From positions 1 through 64,000 of the forward strand of contig JAMQCR010000004.1 of the NCBI GenBank assembly GCA_023702235.1: a stretch of DNA of 64,000 nucleotides, given 5' to 3'. Positions 53,460 through 62,061 of this stretch are shown piece after piece. How positions within the stretch are numbered: position 1 is the stretch's first letter; every line of letters begins with the position of its first letter. The DNA comes from Neobacillus pocheonensis. Lineage in GTDB: Bacteria; Bacillota; Bacilli; Bacillales; Cytobacillaceae. Made by a program: the position numbers and the translations under genes. A model generated the notes under the pieces. That model saw nothing but the letters and a program-made list of their open reading frames with translations, was not told where the DNA came from and did not search any database.

Positions 53460-54095
53460 ATGGAGAACAGGGATGTGAATCAAGCTAGTATTGTTGAGAA
53501 TGAAGTAAACCGTTTGACGGAAGAAAAATGGCAAGCAATTATTCACAACGATGCAACTTACAATGATCAGTTTTTCTATGCAGTAAAGACTACAGGAATA
53601 TTTTGCAGGCCTTCATGTAAATCAAGAGCTCCAAAAAAAGAAAATGTACTTATTTTTCAAAATGCACATCAAGCTCTTTCGGCAAATTTTCGCCCATGTA
53701 AACGGTGCAAACCGACAGGCGAGCGGCTTCCAGATAATGAGTGGGTTGCTCAGATTAGCGAGTACATCGACAAGAATTTCAATGAAAAGCTGACATTGGA
53801 AACTCTTGCTGATATTGGCCATGGCAGCCCCTACCATATGCACCGTACCTTCAAGAGAATTATAGGGGTGACACCCGTTGAATATATTCAGCAAACAAGA
53901 ATAAACAAAGCGATCGAGTACTTAACCCATTCGAATAACTCGATATCAGATATCGCCCTAGCTGTGGGTATGCCCAACACTGCTTATTTTATAACGTTGT
54001 TCAAAAAGAGAACAAAGTATACTCCTGCAGAATATCGGCAATTAAATAGTAATAAAACTAATTCGGGGGTGAACCGAAGTGGAAGCAAATACTAA
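53460..54095 (+). CDS. adaA: AdaA, methylphosphotriester-DNA methyltransferase and AraC-type activator
   Basis: Senses methylphosphotriesters by irreversible methyl transfer to a zinc-bound cysteine, then activates alkylation-repair genes. Start ATG 53460 after AGAGGTG. The Ada zinc domain shows FCRPSCKSRAPKKENV (methyl acceptor Cys) and FRPCKRCKP, the other zinc cysteines. The AraC helix-turn-helix pair follows (LETLADIGHGSPYHMHRTFKR and ISDIALAVGMPNTAYF). 211 residues. Overlaps adaB by 17 bases, as in the B. subtilis adaAB operon. Confidence 0.95.
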   Translation: MENRDVNQASIVENEVNRLTEEKWQAIIHNDATYNDQFFYAVKTTGIFCRPSCKSRAPKKENVLIFQNAHQALSANFRPCKRCKPTGERLPDNEWVAQISEYIDKNFNEKLTLETLADIGHGSPYHMHRTFKRIIGVTPVEYIQQTRINKAIEYLTHSNNSISDIALAVGMPNTAYFITLFKKRTKYTPAEYRQLNSNKTNSGVNRSGSKY

Positions 54096-54627
54096 ACCGA
54101 CGATTTACTGGACTTTGATGGAACATGTAGGCTGGAACCTTTACCTGGCTGCAACATTAAAAGGACTTTGTTTTGTAGGCTCTCAAAATCAACCATTTGA
54201 GGAATTATCAGAATGGGCGGAAAAACATTTTCCAGGAAGTCCACTAGTTCAAAATGATGAAAAATTACTGCCATATGCAATTGAACTAATTGAGTATTTT
54301 CAAGGGGAGCGTAAGTGCTTCACAAAACCATTTGATTATCACGGGACACCGTTTCAGGTCGCTGTATGGAATGCACTCTGTGAGATTCCTTATGGACAAA
54401 CGCAATCCTATTCGGATATTGCGAATCAAATACAAAAACCAGCTGCGGTACGTGCGGTTGGAGCAGCAATTGGTGCCAATCCTGTCTTGATTACCGTGCC
54501 ATGCCATCGGGTGATTGGAAAAAGTGGAAAACTTACCGGCTATCGAGGTGGTTTAGAGATGAAGACCCAACTACTAAAATTGGAACGGGAAAGTTCACAG
54601 GTTGAAGGGGGTGCGCTGCATGTCTGA
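54079..54627 (+). CDS. adaB: Methylated-DNA-protein cysteine methyltransferase AdaB
   Basis: Direct reversal of O6-methylguanine. 182 residues, GTG start after GGGGGTG. The active-site PCHRVIGKSGKLTGYRGG contains the acceptor cysteine. FQVAVWNALCEIPYGQTQSYSDIA and AVRAVGAAIGANP are the usual C-terminal domain. The end overlaps the next gene by eight bases, so the repair genes are translationally linked. Confidence 0.95.
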   Translation: MEANTKPTIYWTLMEHVGWNLYLAATLKGLCFVGSQNQPFEELSEWAEKHFPGSPLVQNDEKLLPYAIELIEYFQGERKCFTKPFDYHGTPFQVAVWNALCEIPYGQTQSYSDIANQIQKPAAVRAVGAAIGANPVLITVPCHRVIGKSGKLTGYRGGLEMKTQLLKLERESSQVEGGALHV

Positions 54628-55332
54628 GAGCATTAAAGAGCGTATTTCTTCCTTAGACTGGAATAACTTGCAACAGATTTTGGATGAACAGGGCTACGCT
54701 AAGGTTCCAGCTATATTGGACAAAAATCAATGCAATGAAATCATGAATACGTATGAGCAAGAAAGCTATTTCCGCACTACAATCAATATGGCCCGGTATC
54801 GGTTTGGAGATGGTGAGTACAAATATTATCAAGCCCCTCTTCCAAATTTATTGCAACAACTTCGTGATGGTTTTTATCCAGAATTGGCCCAAACGGCAAA
54901 CCGCTGGCAGGAGTGTCTTGGGCGGGATGCCAACTATCCTGCTACTCTACCAGAATTCCTTGAACAGTGTCACCAAAAGGAACAGTTCCGCTCAACTCCC
55001 TTAATCTTAAAATATGAAGCAGGTGGCTATAACTGCCTGCATCAGGATTTGTATGGCGATGTGTTTTTTCCATTTCAAGTGGTTTTCGCTTTAAATCAAA
55101 AGGAACTGGATTATACAGGAGGAGAGTTCTTGTTGGTGGAGCAGCGGCCAGGGCGCAAAGCAGAGGGCATGTAATTACGTTGGAACAGGGTGCAGGGCTG
55201 ATTTTTCCGACGAACAATAGACCGGTAAAAGGAACACGCGGATATTATCGAACAACGCTTAGACATGGAGTCAGCACGGTTACGTCAGGAACGAGATATA
55301 CATTGGGGATCATTTTTCATGATGCAAAGTGA
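54620..55332 (+). CDS. 2-oxoglutarate/Fe(II) dioxygenase in the ada operon (one frameshift)
   Basis: Reconstructed protein of about 237 residues. HQDLYGD supplies the Fe(II) ligands His and Asp, and the distal half, LRHGVSTVTSGTRYTLGIIFH, supplies the second His and the 2OG-binding Arg. Start ATG 54620 after GAAGGGGGTG. The break at about 55150 (CGGCCAGGGCG) loses one base near GGCC, and the correct frame reads ...AQSRGHVITLEQGAGLIFPTNNRPVKG. The prolyl-hydroxylase-like family is often found next to ada genes. A role in oxidative dealkylation of DNA, or of another target, is inferred from the neighbours, not proven. Confidence 0.82.
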
Positions 55333-55358
55333 GTTCGGTTTGAGAGAAGGGATTGAGA

Positions 55359-56177
55359 ATGAAAAGTGAACTTTTCTACAAAAATCCAAAGACACTGCTA
55401 AATAAAGGAACTGGGTATCTATGTGGTTACACTCATTCCTTGAATCCCTATACGGGTTGTTCTTTTGGCTGTTCCTACTGCTATGTCCGTCAAATGCCGG
55501 TCTCACTTTTCCGTAAGGATAAATGGGGGACCTGGGTTGACATCAAGATGGAAGCAGCTGCTTTATTGCGCAAGGAACTCCAGAAAGCTAAGGCCAAAGG
55601 GAAGGTAACCATTTTTATGTCCTCGAGTACAGACCCGTATCAGCCAATCGAGCATCAAGAGAGGGTGACGAGATCTTTACTAGAGGTGATGGTGGAAGCT
55701 CCGCCTGATTTCTTATTCGTACAGACGAGGAGCCCGCTCGTTAGTAGGGATATTGACTTATTGCTCCTCTTAAAGGATCGAGTTCGGGTAAGCATGACCG
55801 TGGAAACGGATTTAGAAGAGATACGAAAACATTTTACACCAAATGCCCCGCCGATTAACGCCAGGTTAAAGACGCTTCAGTTATTAAGAGAAGCGGGCGT
55901 ACCCACTCAAGCAACGATTGCTCCTGTATTACCAAGTAGTGAGGCGTTTCCGGAAAAGTTGAGGTCACTGGTCAGTCGTATCTGTGTCGATGATTTTTAT
56001 ATGGGAGACGGCAGCGGCGGTAGACGAACTAGAAAGTTAGGAATGAAAACATTGTATGAGACACTAGGTTTGGAAGAATGGTATGAACCTTCTGCATATC
56101 GTATTGTTTTTGATAGACTTAAACAAGTTTTTCCTAGTGATCAGATATTTTTGAGTCGGGAGGGTTTTGAGCCTTAA
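55359..56177 (+). CDS. Radical SAM protein, spore photoproduct lyase-like
   Basis: 272 residues. The cluster motif CSFGCSYCYVRQ (C-x3-C-x2-C) follows NPYTGC. MSSSTDPYQPIEHQERVTRSLLE and VSMTVETDLEEIRKHF match the SPL/Rv2578c-like radical SAM group, shorter than true SplB (about 340). The group includes thymine-dimer repair enzymes but is functionally diverse. Start ATG 55359, 26 bases after the dioxygenase gene, so it belongs to the adaA operon and suggests a DNA-damage role. Confidence 0.85.
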   Translation: MKSELFYKNPKTLLNKGTGYLCGYTHSLNPYTGCSFGCSYCYVRQMPVSLFRKDKWGTWVDIKMEAAALLRKELQKAKAKGKVTIFMSSSTDPYQPIEHQERVTRSLLEVMVEAPPDFLFVQTRSPLVSRDIDLLLLLKDRVRVSMTVETDLEEIRKHFTPNAPPINARLKTLQLLREAGVPTQATIAPVLPSSEAFPEKLRSLVSRICVDDFYMGDGSGGRRTRKLGMKTLYETLGLEEWYEPSAYRIVFDRLKQVFPSDQIFLSREGFEP

Positions 56178-56199
56178 GGGAAAAAGAAAATCCCGGGAT

Positions 56200-56281
56200 T
56201 CGACATTATTTTTTCTTGTTGGAAGGAATAATGTCTTTATTTTAAATGGATCGAGGCAAATTTAATCAAACGTTTGACTAG
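56200..56281 (+). repeat. 81-82 bp intergenic repeat, copy 4
   Basis: TCGACATTATTTTTTCTTG ... GTCTTTATTTTAAATGG ... AATCAAACGTTTGACTAG, 22 bases after the radical SAM gene. The internal stem ACATTATT...AATAATGT is perfect although its sequence differs from the other copies. The palindrome carries one change (GATTAG to GACTAG). Confidence 0.8.
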
Positions 56282-56463
56282 TATTTTTTTAGAAGAAATC
56301 AGGTCGAAAATTGGCAGATGAAACTAATATAATGGACGTGCTATGTGATTATTGCTATTGTCATAATTCCGTTGTTTTATTTCCTTCGCAGGATTCCCTC
56401 CTACAACAACAATTTCAGGTACATGCTTTCGTTACCAAACCGCCAGACGAAACCACTACATTA

Positions 56464-56505
56464 TTACTTTTTTTAATTACAAAAATAGTTATTAAAATTA
56501 CAAAA
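56464..56505. promoter_or_regulatory. Shared 42-bp element A upstream of the malic enzyme, candidate MalR operator
   Basis: TTACTTTTTTTAATTACAAA followed by AATAGTTATTAAAATTACAAAA. It matches the element at 60370-60411 at 37 of 42 positions. It contains AATTACAAAA twice, about two helical turns apart. The rest of 56282-56649 is AT-rich leader. The open stretch 56311-56598 across it looks random. Confidence 0.65.
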
Positions 56506-56649
56506 CCTATATTTAGAACTTACAAAACCAGTAAAATGAGAAAAAAAGACAGAAGTACAATAAAGTTAATTTCGGAAGAAGTGGAAACGCTTACGTAATT
56601 GATCTTATTTTGTAAGATGGAAAAACTAATCAACAAGGAGAGATTCAGA

Positions 56650-57896
56650 ATGACAAATTTACGGGACGAAGCATTAAAGATGCATAAAAAATATCAAGGA
56701 AAGCTAGGTGTCTATTCTAAGGTTCCAGTACGTAATGGAAACGATTTAAGTCTTGCGTATTCACCAGGTGTAGCTGAACCTTGCTTGGCTATTCACGAGG
56801 ACGAAAGTAAAGTATATGATTACACCATGAAGGGGAATCTCGTCGCCGTTGTTTCAAACGGAACGGCTGTACTTGGTCTCGGGAATATTGGCCGAATGCA
56901 GCCATGCCAGTTATGGAAGGAAAAGCAGTGTTATTCAAATCCTTCGCAGATGTAGATGCTTTTCCGATTTGTCTAAGTACAACTGATCCAGAAAAAATTG
57001 TGGAGGTTGTAAAGTTATTAGAACCAACCTTTGGAGGAGTGAATTTAGAAGATATCGCAGCTCCCCAATGCTTTGAAATCGAAGATCGTTTACGAAAAGC
57101 TTGTAATATCCCGATTTTCCATGATGACCAACACGGTACAGCTATTGTGACTGCAGCAGGGTTAATCAACGCTCTTAAACTGGCGAACAAAAAAATTGAA
57201 GATGTTCGTATCGTGGCGAACGGTGCCGGTGCCGCAGGCGTGGCGATTGTCAAACTCTTGCTACAAATGGGTGTAAATGATGTTATTTTATGTGATACAA
57301 AAGGAATCATTTATAAAGACCGTCCTGTTGGAATGAATAAATTCAAAGAGGAAATGGCTCGAATTACAAATAAAGAACAAAAAAAGGGAACGTTAGCAGA
57401 TGCTCTTGTAGGAGCAGATGTATTTGTTGGGGTATCTGCTGCCGGTGCCGTTACAGAAGAAATGGTTCGTTCCATGAATTTTGCTCCAATTATCTTTGCC
57501 ATGGCCAACCCGGAACCGGAGATTATGCCGGAAGAGGCAAAAAAGGCGGGCGCACTTGTCGTAGGTACAGGGCGGTCAGATTTTCCTAATCAGGTCAATA
57601 ACGTACTTGCATTCCCTGGTATTTTTCGTGGCGCTTTGGATGTTCATGCGAAAGAAATCAATGAGGAAATGAAACTTGCTGCTGTTCATGCCATTGCTGG
57701 TTTAATTTCAGATGATGAGCTTCATACTAATTATGTTATTCCAGATCCATTTGACCCTAGAGTTGCAGTTCATGTAGCAGCTGCAGTGGCTACCGCTGCG
57801 ATGCGAACGGGCGTTTCAAGAAAATATGTCAATGTAGAAGAAATCAAAGAGCGTCTATTAGCATTAGGAGGAGAAAAAAAGCCTGCTCTTGTGTAA
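56650..57896 (+). CDS. ytsJ: NAD(P)-dependent malic enzyme, short YtsJ type (one frameshift)
   Basis: Decarboxylates malate to pyruvate. Start ATG 56650 after CAAGGAGAG, giving MTNLRDEALKMHKKYQGKLG. SLAYSPGVAEPC, FHDDQHGTAIVTAAGL, the NAD-binding VANGAGAAGVAI and FAMANPEPEI are family motifs. The break at about 56890 (ATTGGCCGAATGCAG where ATT GGC CCG GAT GCA is expected) interrupts LGLGNIGPDAAMPVMEGKA. Corrected length is about 415, the 410-residue class. Adjacent malate sensor, regulator and transporter genes support malate catabolism. Confidence 0.93.
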
Positions 57897-57937
57897 ATCC
57901 AGCAGCTAAATAAATCCAATAGGAACAAGGGACACCA

Positions 57938-57979
57938 AGGCTGCAAAGCGCTTCTTTTAGAAAGCTTCGCAGTCTTTTC
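57938..57979 (+). terminator. Terminator after the malic enzyme gene
   Basis: AAGGCTGC-AAAGC...GCTTC-GCAGTCTT stem followed by T-rich sequence. Imperfect, with one or two mismatches. Confidence 0.6.
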
Positions 57980-58047
57980 ATATTTTACCAGACGAGCTTG
58001 GAAGATGATTTTCTCCTTCCGGGATCTTACTTTATAAGGAGGAGAAA

Positions 58048-59673
58048 ATGAAAAAAGGAAGATGGAGTTTACAGTCAATCATTATTATATTTGTTTGTCT
58101 TGTTGTAGCTGTTTCACTTCTTATAACGGATTTACTTATCAGTAAAAGGGTAGCATTAAGTGTCGAGGATACTCAGGCAGAAAAAGCGAGAAATGTTGCT
58201 AGAATGGTGGCTCATAGTCCGCTTGTCATTGAAGCTATGAGCGGTAAACGGGCTGAAAAGGAAATTCAGCCGTTTGCAAATGAAATTAGAAAAGTTACCA
58301 ATGTAAATTTTGTTGTTGTGATGGATATGAAGGGGATACGCGTATCCCATCCGGATATTAAAAAAGTAGGGAAGCATTTTATAGGCGGGGATGAAGGGCC
58401 GTTTAAAAGGAAAAGAGCATGTTTCTTACTCAAAAGGGACCCTTGGAACATCATTACGTTCTTTTACTCCCATTAAGGATCCCGAAGGAAAACAGATAGG
58501 GGCGGTCGCTGTCGGGATATCTTTAGTTAATGTAGAAAAAAGGCCGTTAATAAGAGTAGGTTGGGTATTTATATAGGTACATTAATTGGAATTTTAATTG
58601 GTGTTCTCGGAGCAATTATTTTAGCTAGGTATATTAAAAAAATCTTACTTGGGTTGGAACCATTTGCTATTGCTAGACTTTTTGAGGAGCGAAGTGCCAT
58701 GCTGCAATCGGTGCGTGAGGGAATTGTTGCTGTTGATCAAGAATCTAGGATTACTCTTGTCAATCGAGCTGCCCTAAGATTGTTCCAAAAGGCGGGATTG
58801 AGTGAAACGCCTATCGGGTTAAATATAGAAGAATATATGCCTGCAACTCGCTTAAGCAAAGTTTTAAAAACAGGCAAAGCAGAATTGGATGAAGAACAGA
58901 ATTTAAATGGTATTTCCATTTTCGTCAATCGGGTTCCAGTCGTAGTAGGTAAAAAAACAGTGGGCGCAATTGCTACATTTCGCGATAAAACCGAGATACA
59001 GTTGCTCGCGGAACAACTGACAGGGGTACAAATTTACGCAGAAGCGCTTCGTGCACAGGCGCATGAGTTTATGAATAAGCTGCATGTCATTTTGGGAATG
59101 GCTCATTTGGGGTATTATGACAAGTTAGTGGGGTTTATTAATGATACGGTAAACCATCGAAAAAATGAAATTGGCTTCGTTACAAAAAAGATACAGGACC
59201 CGGTGTTAGCGGGTTTTCTTATTGGGAAACTAAGTTATGCAAGGGAATCAGGGGTAGAGCTATATGTGTCGTGTGACCTTCCGTTGCCACAGTCAGGGGA
59301 TTTCCAAATCACACATGAGCTAATCACGATTATTGGTAATTTAATTGATAATGCAGTCGAGGCTGTGACTAATTGTTCTATCAAAAAAATTGACGTAAAA
59401 TTTGAGTATGGAGATGAAATTCTTACGATAGAGGTAAAAGATACAGGAACTGGGATGAGTGAAGATCTGCAAAATAACGTTTTTCAAAAGGGATTTTCAA
59501 CAAAAGGGGAAAATAGAGGTATAGGTTTGTTTTTAGTCTCGCAAGCGATTGAAAAGTTGGAAGGGGAATTAATTATCTCATCTAAGCCTGGAAAGGGAAC
59601 TTTGTTTGCTGTGTATTTACCATATAAAGCTGAGGGGGAGAGAGATGATCCGAGTGATGATTGTGGAAGATGA
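58048..59673 (+). CDS. malK: Malate sensor histidine kinase MalK (CitA/DcuS family, two frameshift sites)
   Basis: Membrane helix at about 8-28, an extracellular PASC-like sensor domain (RVSHPDIKKVGKHF), a second helix (GIYIGTLIGILIGVLGAIILA), a PAS domain (SVREGIVAVDQESRITLVN), the H box QAHEFMNKLHVILGMAHLG, N box NLIDNAVEA and G boxes DTGTGMSE and STKGENRGIGLFL. Frames break at about 58398 (GGGCCGTTTAAAAGG, two bases short) and 58542 (GAAAAAAGGCC, one A short). Corrected length is about 542 residues. Equivalent to B. subtilis MalK (YufL). Overlaps malR. Confidence 0.92.
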
Positions 59674-60352
59674 TCCAATGGTGGCAGGATTAAATAAAAG
59701 CTATCTTGCAAAAGTGAATGGATTTCAGTTGGATGCGATGGCTAGTACAGTAGATGAGGCCATTAAAATCATTGAACACCAGGAAATCGATCTCATTCTA
59801 TTGGATATTTTTATGCCTGGGAAACATGGACTTGAGTTGTTAACCTACCTGCGTGAAAAAGAGAAAGAAACGGATGTTATTATCATTTCAGCAGCTTCAG
59901 ATATGGATAGAATTAAAAAAGCATTAAGATACGGAGCGGTTGATTATTTAATTAAGCCATTTGAATTTGAACGTTTTAACATAGCTTTAGCTGCTTATCA
60001 AGAGAAAACAACGTTTATTCAAAAACAACAAGTCATTAATCAGGAAGAGCTTGACAATCAAATTTTGCGGAGAGAAGAAAAAGCTATTCTAGAGGAGCTT
60101 CCCAAGGGATTAACAAAAGATACATTAAAAAAAATCTGGGAAGCTATTCAGGAAATGAGGGAAGTCCCGTTTTCAACAGAAGAGGTTGTAAAACATGTCG
60201 GAATTTCAAGAGTGTCCACCCGAAAATATTTAAATTTTTTAAAAGATATTGGGATCCTTGAAGTGAAGGTGATTTATGGGACTGTCGGAAGACCTGTTTA
60301 CACACATGAATTTAATAAATATAAAGAACATCTTATAAAAAATTTCTTGTAA
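59645..60352 (+). CDS. malR: Response regulator MalR (CitB family)
   Basis: Start ATG 59645 after GGGGGAGAG, giving MIRVMIVEDDPMVAGLNKSY. Receiver aspartate in LILLDIFMPG, and conserved lysine in YLIKPFEFERF. A C-terminal winged-helix (VKHVGISRVSTRKYLNFLK) is typical of the CitT/DcuR group. 235 residues, intact. Likely activates the malic enzyme and maeN through the shared 42-bp element. Confidence 0.94.
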   Translation: MIRVMIVEDDPMVAGLNKSYLAKVNGFQLDAMASTVDEAIKIIEHQEIDLILLDIFMPGKHGLELLTYLREKEKETDVIIISAASDMDRIKKALRYGAVDYLIKPFEFERFNIALAAYQEKTTFIQKQQVINQEELDNQILRREEKAILEELPKGLTKDTLKKIWEAIQEMREVPFSTEEVVKHVGISRVSTRKYLNFLKDIGILEVKVIYGTVGRPVYTHEFNKYKEHLIKNFL

Positions 60353-60369
60353 GCAGTTAAAAGCACTGC

Positions 60370-60411
60370 TTACTTTTTTTAATTACAAAAAAGATTATTA
60401 AACTTACACAA
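60370..60411. promoter_or_regulatory. Shared 42-bp element B upstream of maeN, candidate MalR operator
   Basis: TTACTTTTTTTAATTACAAA followed by AAAGATTATTAAACTTACACAA, a near-copy of 56464-56505. It ends 43 bases before the maeN start and 22 bases before a TACTAT -10 (60434-60439), a proper place for an activator. Confidence 0.65.
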
Positions 60412-60454
60412 GCTATGAAAGCGTTTTATTAAATACTATGATGTAGACACAAAG

Positions 60455-60958
60455 ATGGAGGGATTAACAATTGAGCCAATTACGAAATTGAAACCGCTTA
60501 TTCGTGTTGCGGATGAAAAAGAGGAAAAGAAAAGCTATTTATATACATTGGGTAAAGCCAAGGTGGGAGTCATTCCACTGCCACTTTATTTAGTTATTGC
60601 GTTTATTATCTATTCTGCGGGAATATATAACCAGCTTCCGGCTGAATGATTGGCGGCTTTGCAGTCATTATGGTGATGGGGATTTTACTTGGTGACCTTG
60701 GAATGAAGATTCCTGTATTAAAAGATATCGGGGGGCCAGCTATTTTATCCTTATTAGTCCCGTCGATTTTAGTATTTTGTAATTTGATAAACCCGGCTGA
60801 AATGAGAGCGGTTACCCAATTTAGGGGGAACTGGAGACGTAGCCATACTTTCCGCTTCCAACCGAATGTCGTTGATGCCATTTGCACAGGTTTCCACAAG
60901 AATTGGCGGTGCCTCAACCATTATATTGGCGATATTATTAATGAAACTGCTAAGTTAA
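60455..60958 (+). pseudogene. maeN: Gutted Na+/malate symporter MaeN
   Basis: 2-hydroxycarboxylate transporter family. The N-terminal piece has PLPLYLVIAFIIYSAGIYNQLPAE, then (one base lost at about 60645) MIGGFAVIMVMGILLGDLGMK and GGPAILSLLVPSILVF. At about 60820 the sequence jumps to the extreme C terminus in another frame: LGGTGDVAILSASNRMSLMP and TRIGGASTIILAILLMKLLS-stop at 60958. MaeN is about 450 residues, so roughly 290 residues (about 870 bp), most of the membrane core, are missing. Non-functional as written. Loss in assembly is possible. Confidence 0.85.
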
Positions 60959-61039
60959 AATTCAATCATTTTTGTTTTAAAACAGTTAAAACCTGACAGA
61001 TAAACATGTATACAGACATTTTTGAAAGGACATAACCTG

Positions 61040-61222
61040 ATGATCCTCAAAGCATTAAGAAAAAATCGTTTAATAACAATAATTTATTACAAAAAAGGCT
61101 TGTTACAAACATGTAAGGGCTGCTTCAATAATCTTAGCCTTACTGAACAAATGCTTTTTTTAAAAGATGAACAACAACAGATCTACTCCATTAGTTTATC
61201 TAGTATTAAAGAGATTTATTAA
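61040..61222 (+). CDS. Small YolD-like protein
   Basis: 60 residues. ATG 61040 after GAAAGGA. IIYYKKGLLQTCKGCFNNLSL and FLKDEQQQIYSISLSSIKEIY look like the short beta-strand-rich YolD-type fold common in bacilli. The assignment is tentative. No membrane segment. Function unknown. Stands alone between maeN and the DUF1697 gene. Confidence 0.6.
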   Translation: MILKALRKNRLITIIYYKKGLLQTCKGCFNNLSLTEQMLFLKDEQQQIYSISLSSIKEIY

Positions 61223-61385
61223 CTTCTTTGAAAATGATTAAGAGGTATTATGGTTAGAGCTGGTCAAATATAAATCGCTAAAAATGTAAAGACATAGATT
61301 GTTAAAATTATCATCACTAAATAGTTTAGTTTGTCTTCAATATGGTAAGATTTAGAGAAGACTAATAAGTAAGTGAGGACCAAAA

Positions 61386-61927
61386 ATGACTATTTACATT
61401 GCTCTTCTACGCGGCATTAATGTCGGCGGACATAAAAGGATTAAAATGGCAGATTTAAAGCAGCTCCTTGAAACGCTGGGTTTACGAATGGTGAAAACAT
61501 ATATCCAAAGTGGGAATGTTTTGTTTGAATCGGAAGAGGAAGCAGATCTGCTGCGCCGACGAATTGAGGAGGAGATTAATAAGAAGTTTGGTTTCCCTGT
61601 ACCTGTTATTTTAAGGACGGCGCAGGAATTTGAACAGATTTTCAATAATTGCCCTTTCCCGACAGACTCATTACCGGAAGGAGAGAGTGTGAACGTAGCA
61701 TTTCTATCAGGCATACCTTCCCAAGAAGGAGTCGATTATTTGCGCACGGTTGAAAGCGGCAGGGATGAATATAAAATCGAAGGTAAGGATGTATATCTAT
61801 ATTTTGGACAAAGCATCCTTGATTCCAAGCTGGCGGCCAACTGCCAAAGTTAGGTGTGCAAGCAACAGTCCGAAATTGGAAAACAGTCACGAAGCTGGCT
61901 ACAATGGTTGAAGCGATGAATGCTTAA
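61386..61927 (+). CDS. DUF1697 protein (one frameshift)
   Basis: MTIYIALLRGINVGGHKRIKM and TYIQSGNVLFES are the diagnostic DUF1697 motifs. The break at about 61840 (GCGGCCAACTGCC where GCC AAC CTG CCA is expected) loses one C. The correct end reads LPKLGVQATVRNWKTVTKLA and so on, giving about 180 residues. Cytoplasmic, function unknown. Followed by a terminator. Confidence 0.88.
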
Positions 61928-61946
61928 TTGTATTTAATAGAAAAAC

Positions 61947-61972
61947 GCTCGGTTCATCCGAGCTTTTTTTTC
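61947..61972 (+). terminator. Terminator after the DUF1697 gene
   Basis: GCTCGG-TTCAT-CCGAGC followed by nine T's. Confidence 0.9.
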
Positions 61973-62061
61973 GCGATTCTTTTTTCATTCAGCAGGCAGT
62001 TACATTGCTAGTCATGGTTGGAAACGGATATCATAAAAAGAAAATGAAAGGAGTTTTTAGT

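Noticed and set aside
56311..56598. 95-codon open frame between the repair island and the malic enzyme
   Set aside because: Low-complexity AT-driven translation, no ribosome site, and it runs through the putative MalR operator. No family resemblance.
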